Below are positions 23,996-30,060 of a DNA stretch of 36,437 nt, piece after piece; the first letter of the stretch is position 1, and the number at the start of each line of letters is the position of its first letter. The DNA lies in IMG/VR virus record IMGVR_UViG_3300036832_000776, positions 1 through 36,437 of that record. One strand, written 5' to 3'. The translations under genes and the position numbers were made by a program. The stretch comes from a virus. Below the pieces are notes generated by a model. That model was not told the origin of the DNA and searched no databases. It saw nothing but the letters and a program-made list of their open reading frames with translations.

Positions 23996-24206
23996 CGATC
24001 TGGCGCTCAGTCAGATCGACCCGCTCCTCCAGCCGCTTGAGTTGAATCGTCAGGGCCTCGAAGCCCGCCAAGTGGGTGTCGCCAAGACCTTGGATTTGAA
24101 CCTCCAGCGCTCGCGCCAGACGGTCGCCGCGCTTGAGGCTTCCAAACAATATCGCCGCACACACAATCATTCCGGCGGCGATCACCCACAAGGCCAGCGT
24201 CAGCAT
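23943..24206 (-). CDS. Membrane-anchored coiled-coil protein (87 aa)
   Basis: Starts at ATG 24206 with GGGGAGAGGGGA directly upstream. An N-terminal transmembrane helix (LTLALWVIAAGMIVCAAILF) is followed by heptad-like helix (LARALEVQIQGLGDTHLAGF ... LKRLEERVDLTERQ). The topology resembles inner-membrane spanin-like or other envelope-active phage proteins, but there is no outer-membrane partner or endolysin in the window to support a lysis role. It is convergent with 23780-23995. Confidence 0.5.
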   Translation of the reverse strand: MLTLALWVIAAGMIVCAAILFGSLKRGDRLARALEVQIQGLGDTHLAGFEALTIQLKRLEERVDLTERQIATATWAQFVDHPDHGPP

Positions 24207-24302
24207 TCCCCTCTCCCCAGATGTTCCACGGGCATTTGCGCCAAGGCTTACCACACGGGCATTTGTCGGAGCGGAACCCTCGCATCATGCGCCTCCAGAC
24301 CA

Positions 24303-24848
24303 TCAGACAAACCACGTGATCATTGCGTAGCGGGTGCCAGCGGTCACTGGCAGAATCTGGTGCGGATACATGAAGTTGGGCGGGAACATGATCGCACACC
24401 CAGCCGTCAACCGGATGGTCTCGCGCTGCCAGAACTGGAACTCGCCGCCGCTATAGGAATCATTGAGGGCAATCGACATCGCCAGCACGCGTGGCGCATC
24501 ATCATCGACATGAGAATCAATCCGCTGTCCGGTCTCGTAGCGCAGGATGTCGAAGCCCGAATCCGATTGCGTGTGGATCGGATATTTCTCCCCATAGCGG
24601 CGCAGGGCTTGGCGGGTCACTTTCACCAAGGTGTGATCGGCTTGCCTGACCGCGTCCAACCGGCCCTGCGGCAGCGGGTAGCCGCCGCTGACCGCCAACG
24701 ACAATGGGAAGCTCGTGCAGGTGCGGTCATAGCCCTGATGCTTGGGCACGCGCCACTCGATCCCCTCGGTCACGGCCAAGATGCCCGTCAGGGTCGCTTT
24801 GCTTAACAGAGGTTCTGTGACGACGATGTAGTCAGCTAGTTTTTCCAC
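24303..24848 (-). CDS. 2-oxoglutarate/Fe(II) oxygenase, prolyl 4-hydroxylase-like (181 aa)
   Basis: The C-terminal half carries the double-stranded beta-helix motifs of prolyl 4-hydroxylase-type oxygenases: HxD at H113/D115 (RIDSHVDDD), the distal His H163 (YPHQI), and R173 (GTRYAMITWF) for the 2-oxoglutarate carboxylate. FDILRYETGQ and SGGEFQFW are the usual flanking strands. All expected iron and cosubstrate ligands are present, and the length (181) fits a catalytic domain alone. The enzyme would use O2 and 2-oxoglutarate to hydroxylate a peptide. The phage's own collagen-like fibres (17953-21071) supply Gly-X-Pro sequences, the classical substrate. Alternative substrates are host proteins or nucleobases. 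It lies just before the portal block on the same strand. Confidence 0.88.
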   Translation of the reverse strand: MEKLADYIVVTEPLLSKATLTGILAVTEGIEWRVPKHQGYDRTCTSFPLSLAVSGGYPLPQGRLDAVRQADHTLVKVTRQALRRYGEKYPIHTQSDSGFDILRYETGQRIDSHVDDDAPRVLAMSIALNDSYSGGEFQFWQRETIRLTAGCAIMFPPNFMYPHQILPVTAGTRYAMITWFV

Positions 24849-24992
24849 CCATCATCGCCCTTAAGCAGCGGGAAGGCGGACCCGGCTTGGGGGGTTAAGA
24901 CAAATCCACCTTCCCTAGACGCCGACCCTGCGCGGTCCCTTTTGCTGGGGGGCAATACACGGACCCCGCCGGGGCGACGTTTCCCGATCATA

Positions 24993-25136
24993 TCACGGCG
25001 CGGCTATCGCCAGCGCCCAGCCGAGAAAGATCAGCAATGCGCCCGGCGCGGCCAGCGCCAGCCAGCCCCAGAAATTCTCGGTCAGTTTCCACATCACCAG
25101 CGACAGCGCGCACGCCATCATGCCGTTGAGAATCAC
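24993..25136 (-). CDS. Small two-helix membrane protein (47 aa)
   Basis: Start GTG 25136 (VILNGMMACALSLVMWKLTE), with ATG 25121 also possible. Two hydrophobic stretches (MMACALSLVMW and FWGWLALAAPGALLIFLGWAL) separated by KLTEN suggest a hairpin across the membrane. It follows the first PEPxxWA-CTERM gene by 24 nt, so it may be cotranscribed with it. It could be a holin-type protein or a helper of the exported proteins; neither is shown. Confidence 0.45.
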   Translation of the reverse strand: MILNGMMACALSLVMWKLTENFWGWLALAAPGALLIFLGWALAIAAP

Positions 25137-25159
25137 CCGCGCCGGATTGAGACGTCCGT

Positions 25160-25852
25160 TTAGACGGCTGACAAGCGGCTTGCCCGCTTGCGCCACAACG
25201 CGCTTAAGCCAATGAGGCCGAAGCCGGTGATCAACATCGCCCATGTTGACGCCTCTGGAACAACCGCCGAAACCACCGGCGCGAGTCCGCTGATCTCGAT
25301 GTGCTTGATTTCATCGAAGCCGGTCAGCGATTTGATGTTCACTTCATCGAACGCGCCGCCGACCGCTGTGGCCGAGAATTGCTTGTCGGTGTCGGCCGCG
25401 TCAAATTCCGTGCCAACACCATCGGAGACATGCGCGCCGGAGAAGGCGCTGATGGTGAAGCTGTCGGTCGATTGGCCGCTGACCGGAGTCAATTGCGCGT
25501 CGAACGCGATGTCGGTGAAGGTGAAGCCCGGAATGGTGATGTCGAGGCCGTTGAAGTCCACGAAGCCATGCGCCGGAGTGATGGTGCCGAAGCCGCTGGA
25601 TAGGTCGATTGAAAGGTTGAGCATCCCGCCGTCAGACGAGAGGTCCATGACCGGAGCGCCGGACTTTTGGCTGCCGATATCGCCGAAGCCGAGTGCGGTC
25701 GCCTTGGCGGCGTCGAGAAACACCTTGACCTCGCTTGGCCCCTCGCACGTCCCGCCCTCGCTGTCAGGGCCGCAGAAGGTTGCGGTCACCGCCCACGCAG
25801 GGCTTACGCCTATCGCCGCCAGCAACGCTGCGGCCAGATAGAAAGACTTCAT
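25160..25852 (-). CDS. Exported PEPxxWA-CTERM protein 1 (230 aa)
   Basis: Start ATG 25852 is preceded by AAGGGG; the frame stays open upstream but runs through the tRNA. A signal peptide (MKSFYLAAALLAAIGVSPAWA) leads to a beta-rich, Thr/Ser/Gly/Asp-rich body without recognised enzyme motifs. The C-terminus is a full sorting signal: VPEASTWAMLITGFGLIG, hydrophobic helix, then WRKRASRL. In bacteria such tails are cut by an exosortase and the protein is displayed or exported, often with polysaccharide. No exosortase is in the window, so a host enzyme would be needed. It belongs to a minus-strand block between the terminase and portal genes. Confidence 0.85.
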   Translation of the reverse strand: MKSFYLAAALLAAIGVSPAWAVTATFCGPDSEGGTCEGPSEVKVFLDAAKATALGFGDIGSQKSGAPVMDLSSDGGMLNLSIDLSSGFGTITPAHGFVDFNGLDITIPGFTFTDIAFDAQLTPVSGQSTDSFTISAFSGAHVSDGVGTEFDAADTDKQFSATAVGGAFDEVNIKSLTGFDEIKHIEISGLAPVVSAVVPEASTWAMLITGFGLIGLSALWRKRASRLSAV

Positions 25853-25875
25853 TTGGTTCACCCCTTCGTTTGGTT

Positions 25876-25959
25876 TGGTGGGCGACCGGGGAGTCGAACC
25901 CCGCTGCACAAAGGCACGGGGTTTACAGCCCCAATCAGCCACCGGACTTGTCGTCGCCC
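25876..25959 (-). tRNA. tRNA-Tyr (anticodon GTA), CCA encoded
   Basis: The 84-nt minus-strand sequence folds as a class II tRNA. Its acceptor stem is a perfect 7 bp (GGGCGAC/GTCGCCC) with encoded ACCA. The anticodon arm is TGGGG-CTGTAAA-CCCCG with anticodon GTA, the variable arm has a TGC/GCA stem, and the T arm is CGGGG-TTCGACT-CCCCG. Long variable arms are normal for bacterial tRNA-Tyr. The D arm is weak (only about three pairs, CAA/TTG). Its 5' end lies one nucleotide after the stop codon of the second PEPxxWA-CTERM gene, so the tRNA is embedded between two protein genes and must be processed from their transcript. Confidence 0.9.
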
Positions 25960-25960
25960 T

Positions 25961-26686
25961 TTAGAACGCCAGCCGCTCTTTGCGCGCCTTGCGGAAGCCC
26001 ATCAGCCCGATCAGGCCAAAGCCGGTCAACAGCATCGCCCACTGGGAAGGTTCCGGAACGCCCGTTTCCATGCTCTGGTTGAAGCCCGTTATACTACCTG
26101 CGGTTGTGAGATTGAGCGAGGCCGCCTCGGTCATCGAGAACGGGCCGAGCGCGCTGAACGCCGACAGGCGCGAACCGGCGAAGCTGTCCGGGTCGGTGGC
26201 CGGGACGCCGCTCACGCTCTCCAACAGCGCGCCCGGCGTATTGAGCGGGTTGGCCCCTTGCGCATTGGCCGCGTCGGCGAAGAACGACAGCGTCGAGGCG
26301 CTCGACCCGACCGCGTTGTTGAAGGTCAGGCTGCCACTGTTCTGGACGAAGCTGACCGGCGGAAGGAAGCTGGTGTCGCCCGCCACCAAGGTGATGGTGA
26401 TCGGCGCGCCTGATTCATTGAGGATGTTCGAGCTTGAAAGCTGAAGCTCGTTGATCTTGCCGAACGTGCTCTGCGCCAGCGTCAACTGGACGAACGCCCC
26501 GCCGACCGTCTGGTCGATGGTCAAGAGGTTGTTGGCCCCGCCCGACACGTCGCAGGACAGTTCGCCGTCGAAGCACGAGAACGTGCTGCCGTTGGCGTTG
26601 ATCGAGAGTTGCAGCCGCGCCTCGGCGGGTGTCGATGCAGCCGCCCATGCGGTGATCAGTGCAGCAAGCGAAATCAACTTAAGCAT
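25961..26686 (-). CDS. Exported PEPxxWA-CTERM protein 2 (241 aa)
   Basis: ATG 26686 has GAGGAAGATCACT upstream and overlaps the end of the preceding small gene by 8 nt. A signal peptide (MLKLISLAALITAWAAAST) leads to a beta-rich mature part with one Cys pair (FSCFDGELSCDVSG) and long strands (TIDQTVGGAFVQLTLAQS). The end is VPEPSQWAMLLTGFGLIG plus FRKARKERL, the canonical PEPxxWA-CTERM sorting tail for exosortase. The body is not obviously a duplicate of protein 1; the two share only architecture. Overlap with a neighbouring phage-type ORF argues that it is part of the phage gene order and not loose host DNA. Confidence 0.87.
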   Translation of the reverse strand: MLKLISLAALITAWAAASTPAEARLQLSINANGSTFSCFDGELSCDVSGGANNLLTIDQTVGGAFVQLTLAQSTFGKINELQLSSSNILNESGAPITITLVAGDTSFLPPVSFVQNSGSLTFNNAVGSSASTLSFFADAANAQGANPLNTPGALLESVSGVPATDPDSFAGSRLSAFSALGPFSMTEAASLNLTTAGSITGFNQSMETGVPEPSQWAMLLTGFGLIGLMGFRKARKERLAF

Positions 26687-26885
26687 AGTGATCTTCCTCA
26701 GCGCCGACCTCGCCCATGTCTGACCGCCTCGGCGAGCGGCCAGCCTCTAGTTCGTCAACGCGCGCACGCAACTCAGCAATCTCGCTGATCGCCTCGATCA
26801 GCCAGTTAGCGATCACCTCGAACGCCGCGTCCCGCCCCTTGGGCAGGATGCGCGCCCGTTCCTCTGGGAACCTGACGACACTCAC
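26679..26885 (-). CDS. Small coiled-coil protein (68 aa), GTG start
   Basis: The GTG at 26885 overlaps the upstream stop (GTGA) and the TAA overlaps the next start. The protein begins VSVVRFPEERARIL in the genomic code (Met in vivo) and has a helix AAFEVIANWLIEAISEIAEL with a leucine/isoleucine heptad continuing ELRARVDELEAG. It is probably a small dimerising protein. The coupled position between a basic DNA-binding-like gene and an exported protein suggests a shared operon. Function is unknown. Confidence 0.55.
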   Translation of the reverse strand: MSVVRFPEERARILPKGRDAAFEVIANWLIEAISEIAELRARVDELEAGRSPRRSDMGEVGAEEDHYA

Positions 26886-27367
26886 TCTGATTTGGCCTTG
26901 CTGTCACGATAGAATTTCGCCTTGCTGATCCCCAGCGCTTTCCACGGCTGTCCCACTTTACCCGATCCTTTGGGAGGTCCCGGCCGCTTCTTCTTCGCCC
27001 CCGCCCCGTTGCCATCGGCCTTCTTGGCCTTGACCGTCGCCCGCTTGAGCGCCGCCTTGGCCCGCTTCATCTTATCCGGTTTCGTGACGGACTTTGCAAT
27101 ACCGCTTTTCTGCGACGGTGGCTTGACAGCGGTCTTCCCGGCGGCCTCAGCGATCTCCCGCATACTTGTTGGCTTGACGGTATTCTTTGCCTTGGTGATA
27201 GGTGGTGGACCGGCAGTCGAGGGCGAATCGATCACCGGTCCACCGTCCGCCCGAACGGACCTCCCTCCTTTCGGGTGGATTCCTCCGCGTCGCCCAAGCG
27301 CCTGTATCTGGGCCAGCTTGGAACCGGGCTTGGCGACGTGGACTGAACTCTTCTCTTTCTCAACCAT
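26882..27367 (-). CDS. Lys/Ala-rich basic protein with HTH-like C-terminus (161 aa)
   Basis: Start ATG 27367 (MVEKEKSSVHVAKPGSKL) has AGGAGGTGA upstream; a GTG at 27418 would add 17 residues and reach into the GTCTCA repeats. The middle is low-complexity and very basic (KRAKAALKRATVKAKKA), like histone H1-type tails. The C-terminus (GQPWKALGISKAKFYRDSKAK) resembles a recognition helix of a helix-turn-helix. It likely binds DNA, possibly the repeat cluster just upstream of its own gene (inference). Roles could be regulation, DNA condensation or recruitment for packaging. Confidence 0.6.
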   Translation of the reverse strand: MVEKEKSSVHVAKPGSKLAQIQALGRRGGIHPKGGRSVRADGGPVIDSPSTAGPPPITKAKNTVKPTSMREIAEAAGKTAVKPPSQKSGIAKSVTKPDKMKRAKAALKRATVKAKKADGNGAGAKKKRPGPPKGSGKVGQPWKALGISKAKFYRDSKAKSE

Positions 27368-27402
27368 CGGCTTGGCCTCACCTCCTGCCCGCCCAAGCCG
27401 AG

Positions 27403-27507
27403 TGAGACTCTGTCTCACGCCTAATTCCGTCTCACGTCAAGGTAATTTTGTCTCATAACTCCGTCTCAACGACAATTGTGTCTCAGTCTCATGAAAATTT
27501 TGTCTCA
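27403..27507. repeat. Cluster of seven GTCTCA direct repeats plus one inverted copy
   Basis: GTCTCA occurs at 27412, 27429, 27450, 27463, 27480, 27486 and 27502, with spacings of 17, 21, 13, 17, 6 and 16 nt. On the minus strand most copies read TGAGACNNARTT. The first copy forms a perfect inverted repeat GTGAGAC-TCT-GTCTCAC (27403-27418). The stretch is much more AT-rich than the rest of the window. It lies between the end of the large terminase gene and the start of the basic DNA-binding-like gene, so it could be an operator array, a replication or partition iteron set, or a packaging site. Confidence 0.75.
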
Positions 27508-27598
27508 GCCGTGCTAGCTTCACCCCGGTCGCGCTGGGGAGGGTTCCGGAGAACTCCCCGGAGGGATCGGCATCAACTGGGGCCTCACCCTCTGCCAT
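27437..27598 (-). CDS. Possible short ORF (53 aa) across the repeat cluster
   Basis: ATG 27598 lies 24 nt after the large terminase stop, and the frame runs to TGA at 27437. It begins MAEGEAPVDADPSGEFSGTL and ends in a Gln/Glu/Arg-rich part derived from the GTCTCA repeats. Codons in the first half are GC-rich and plausible, but there is no convincing ribosome-binding site. It may be a real small protein or merely open repeat DNA. Apart from this ORF I see no other gene in 27420-27622. Confidence 0.25.
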   Translation of the reverse strand: MAEGEAPVDADPSGEFSGTLPSATGVKLARLRQNFHETETQLSLRRSYETKLP

Positions 27599-27622
27599 GT
27601 ATGAGGAAGCCCCCGTGGACCC

Positions 27623-28948
27623 TTAGAACCCGTCCGGATTGCCGCAGGTGATGGCGATCCCGTAGGTGAAGCAATCGAGCAGATCGTCCTCGATCTGCTC
27701 TTTGTTCCCGACCCGGTAGCCGATCACCTGCCGCCGGAAATGATTGGCGTAATCCCCCTTGTAGTTGACCGAGCGGCTGTAGGCGTCCGGGGTCAGCTTG
27801 ACCCAGCCCTTGAAAACGTAGCCGGAGACATTTAGTGCCCGCTCCTCCTTGCCCCAAGAGGTGATTTTGGCGTCGATGGGCACCACCGGCATCTCGCGCC
27901 GTTTCGCCTGTTGGATCAGGATGCTGCCGGAGTTCTTGTCTTCGATGAAGCAGCCGAACCCCCAGCGCGCCTTGTATTGCTTGGCGTATTCGCGCCCGCG
28001 ATTGATCACGTTGGGCAGCCAAAGCTCCAGCATCGCGCCCTCGATCTGGATCAGGTCCCAATCGAGGATGTAGAGGCGCGGTTCCGGGTAGCGGACATAG
28101 GCCGACCACATCACGGCGGTGCCGTCGTGCTCCTTGCCGGTCTTGGTGGCGCTGTCGATGGTGGCGACGATGGCCTCGCAATGGCGCGGCGGTTCGACCG
28201 GCTGGCCGTTGATGGTCAGGCTTTCGAGGCTGAAGAAGGCGTGCCCCGACCAATCCACGAACTCGGCGCAATATTCCTGCGAATAGACCAAGGGCGGATT
28301 ATCGCTCTCCAGCCGGGCGATCTCGGTCTGGCTGAGGTTCGGATTCAGCCAGCTTGGCGCGTGCCACTCGCGGTAGCCGAACTTCTCCTTCTGGGTCGCC
28401 GCCATGTAGAAAAAGCTTTCCGGATCAACGCCCTTGGGCGTCCCGGCCATGGTGATGGTGCCGCCCCGGTCGAGCAGCGTCGGGGTGATCGCCTGCTCGA
28501 TGATCTCCTGCAAGCCCTTGAGCTTGAGGCTGGCCTCATCGATCACCACGTGGTCGTAGTCGCGCGAGCGCCCGGCGTCCGGATTGTCGAGGGTCCAGAA
28601 CTCGATCAGCCCGCCGTTGATCAGTTCGAGGATGTTCTCGGTCCGGCTGGAGTGCAGGGTGACCGGCCGCAGCAGGCGCGCCATGCGGTTGAAGGTCGGC
28701 CGCATCAGCTTGTAGTCGGGGGTGAACCAGCCGACCTTGTGGCCATAGCCATCGCCGCTGCCAGCCAGCGCGCGGGCGGCGAAAGCGGTCTCCAGCAATG
28801 ACGTCTTGCCGAACCGCCGCCCGCAGCGAAGCAGGTTGCGCCTGCCTAGCTCATTGTAGATTTTCTGTTGGTTCTCGTGGAGTTTGAGCGGCCAGACTTT
28901 CAAGCCATCGGAGTCGCTCGATCTCCGGGTTGTTGATGATCTCCACAC
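27623..28948 (-). CDS. terL: Terminase large subunit
   Basis: The protein has a packaging-ATPase Walker A (RCGRRFGKTS, residues 41-50), Walker B (HVVIDEAS, catalytic E138) and coupling motif (TITMAGTPKG, about 164-173). A C-terminal RNase H-type nuclease follows, with acidic residues in VATIDSATKTGKEHDG, FIEDKNSG and EDDLLDCF. It drives DNA into the prohead and cuts the concatemer. The GTG start at 28948 gives 441 residues and a 98-nt overlap with the small terminase gene. A TTG at 28903, closer to the usual N-terminus (KVWPLKLHENQQ), may be the true start. The adaptor of host or phage type cannot be told from this sequence. Confidence 0.95.
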   Translation of the reverse strand: MWRSSTTRRSSDSDGLKVWPLKLHENQQKIYNELGRRNLLRCGRRFGKTSLLETAFAARALAGSGDGYGHKVGWFTPDYKLMRPTFNRMARLLRPVTLHSSRTENILELINGGLIEFWTLDNPDAGRSRDYDHVVIDEASLKLKGLQEIIEQAITPTLLDRGGTITMAGTPKGVDPESFFYMAATQKEKFGYREWHAPSWLNPNLSQTEIARLESDNPPLVYSQEYCAEFVDWSGHAFFSLESLTINGQPVEPPRHCEAIVATIDSATKTGKEHDGTAVMWSAYVRYPEPRLYILDWDLIQIEGAMLELWLPNVINRGREYAKQYKARWGFGCFIEDKNSGSILIQQAKRREMPVVPIDAKITSWGKEERALNVSGYVFKGWVKLTPDAYSRSVNYKGDYANHFRRQVIGYRVGNKEQIEDDLLDCFTYGIAITCGNPDGF

Positions 28949-29387
28949 GCACGATGCCCACGTCTGAACGGTCGCCCTCGTTCACCCGCACCGTGGTCAG
29001 CGGCTGGACATCGACGCCCATCAGCCGCGACCGGCGTTGCATGATGTGCAAGACCCGGTCTACAGCGGCAACATCGCCGCCCTTGGCCGCCGCGTAAAGG
29101 CCCTCGGTCAGTTCGTCCAATCGCAGAAGCTCCATCTGCCGCACCTCCTCGACCGTCTCGGAGGCGAACTCGGCCATGGTCTCGGTGATGATCTGGTAGA
29201 CGCGCGGGGCCGAGATGCGCGGCGTCTGCGCCTGACCGATGGCGTACAAGCTCTTGCCGGTCAGCCGCAGCGCCATGATCGCTTGCAGCCGCTCCCAGCG
29301 CTTGAACTTGGCGGCGCTGGTCTCCTTGGTCACCGGCCCGGATGGCTTGCCACGGTGCCTGCGCTTACGCTGGGTTGTGGTGGACAT
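28851..29387 (-). CDS. Terminase small subunit-like (HTH DNA-binding)
   Basis: A 178-residue protein directly upstream of, and overlapping, the large terminase. The basic N-terminus (TQRKRRHRGKPSG) precedes a helix-turn-helix-like region (ALRLTGKSLYAIGQAQTPRI, then SAPRVYQIITETM). A long helical oligomerisation region follows (EEVRQMELLRLDELTEGLYAA). Small terminases recognise the packaging start site and load the large subunit. Position and domain order give the call; the sequence family is not certain. Confidence 0.75.
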   Translation of the reverse strand: MSTTTQRKRRHRGKPSGPVTKETSAAKFKRWERLQAIMALRLTGKSLYAIGQAQTPRISAPRVYQIITETMAEFASETVEEVRQMELLRLDELTEGLYAAAKGGDVAAVDRVLHIMQRRSRLMGVDVQPLTTVRVNEGDRSDVGIVRVEIINNPEIERLRWLESLAAQTPREPTENLQ

Positions 29388-29715
29388 GAAGCAGCTTAGA
29401 CGTCCTCGATATTAAGCTGAGCGACGACCGACCGCCTACCGGTTCAACCTTTGGAGAAGGTCCATTCGCCGGACCATCGTCGCCCAGCGGCGAGTCTCCA
29501 CACTCCGGCTTGGATTGCAATGTCGGATTACGGCCGAGATGCCACCGCATGCAGCCCGAACAGAGGTAGACGCTGAGGTTGTGGCGGCCCTTGACGTTAG
29601 CGATGACGAGGCGTTCAGCCTCGGCCGCGTTTCGGCTGGGATAACACAGTTTGCCGGTAAACGGGCACAGGCCTCGCCACCGCTTTTTGCCCGTGTTCAA
29701 CCATCTCCTGACCAT
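29365..29715 (-). CDS. Small zinc-ribbon protein (116 aa)
   Basis: ATG 29715 has GAGGGCGA immediately upstream (29715-29723). Zinc ligands are likely in CPFTGKLC (C17/C24) and VYLCSGCMRWHLG. The second half is Ser/Pro/Gly-rich and probably disordered. Its start overlaps the preceding gene by 101 nt and its end overlaps the small terminase start by 23 nt. The CPFTGKL-x(5)-NAAEAERL part resembles SPFTGRLLKFDSAQEAADH of the upstream gene, suggesting a common origin. Phages often encode such one-ribbon proteins near the terminase; the role is unknown. Confidence 0.6.
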   Translation of the reverse strand: MVRRWLNTGKKRWRGLCPFTGKLCYPSRNAAEAERLVIANVKGRHNLSVYLCSGCMRWHLGRNPTLQSKPECGDSPLGDDGPANGPSPKVEPVGGRSSLSLISRTSKLLHVHHNPA

Positions 29716-29875
29716 TCGCCCTCTCCCTGTCGGTGTCGATGTAGAAAGCCTTGCCGCTGAGGCCCGCGCGGGTGATGTGATCGGCGGCCTCTTGGGCGCT
29801 GTCGAATTTTAGCAGCCGACCGGTGAACGGCGAATAGATCGGCCAGTGATCGGCGGTGCGGTAGAGGTAGATCAT
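29615..29875 (-). CDS. Small phage protein (86 aa) related to its neighbour
   Basis: Starts MIYLYRTADHWPIYSPFTGR at ATG 29875, overlapping the upstream stop (ATGA). The first 50 residues are natural and contain the PFTG(R/K)L module shared with the next gene but without its Cys residues. The last 35 residues overlap the next gene in another frame and read as less natural, so the coding end may be earlier or the overlap may be recent. Function is unknown. Confidence 0.5.
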   Translation of the reverse strand: MIYLYRTADHWPIYSPFTGRLLKFDSAQEAADHITRAGLSGKAFYIDTDRERANGQEMVEHGQKAVARPVPVYRQTVLSQPKRGRG

Positions 29876-30060
29876 CGCTGCTTGGCCAGCGCCGCCGCCA
29901 GCGCCGCCTCGACCTCACGCACCGTGTCCTTCAGCGTCGCGTTGAAGGTGTAGGCGGCGTCCTCGACCCGGCCGCCGATCACCGCAGCGCAGAGCTTGGC
30001 CGCTTCGTCGCGCAGGTCCTCGGCCGCTTCGCGCAGGCTTGGGCGCTGCGCGCCGGTCAT
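29872..30060 (-). CDS. Small helical protein (62 aa)
   Basis: ATG 30060 overlaps the upstream stop (ATGA) and its stop overlaps the next start. The sequence is nearly all alpha-helical and Ala/Glu/Arg-rich (REAAEDLRDEAAKLCAAVIG ... EVEAALAAALAKQ). It is part of a chain of short coupled genes from 31.4 to 29.6 kb. I do not recognise it. Confidence 0.55.
   Translation of the reverse strand: MTGAQRPSLREAAEDLRDEAAKLCAAVIGGRVEDAAYTFNATLKDTVREVEAALAAALAKQR

Noticed and set aside
24207-24288. Short Cys-rich reading MRGFRSDKCPCGKPWRKCPW on the minus strand
   Set aside because: The start looks protein-like with two Cys pairs, but the frame then runs without a nearby stop through the next gene in another frame. 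A tiny gene cannot be supported.
25160-26686. PEPxxWA-CTERM genes as host DNA joined by mis-assembly
   Set aside because: They overlap or closely adjoin phage-type ORFs on the same strand, and the flanking structural genes continue in order. It cannot be fully excluded without reads, so it is kept as a test under the finding.
27403-27507. GTCTCA cluster as a CRISPR array
   Set aside because: Repeats are only 6 nt with irregular 6-21-nt steps; there are no spacers of fixed size and no cas genes.
27448-27651. Plus-strand 67-residue ORF across the GTCTCA repeats
   Set aside because: It is antisense to the terminase end, has no ribosome-binding site, and its composition follows from the repeats.
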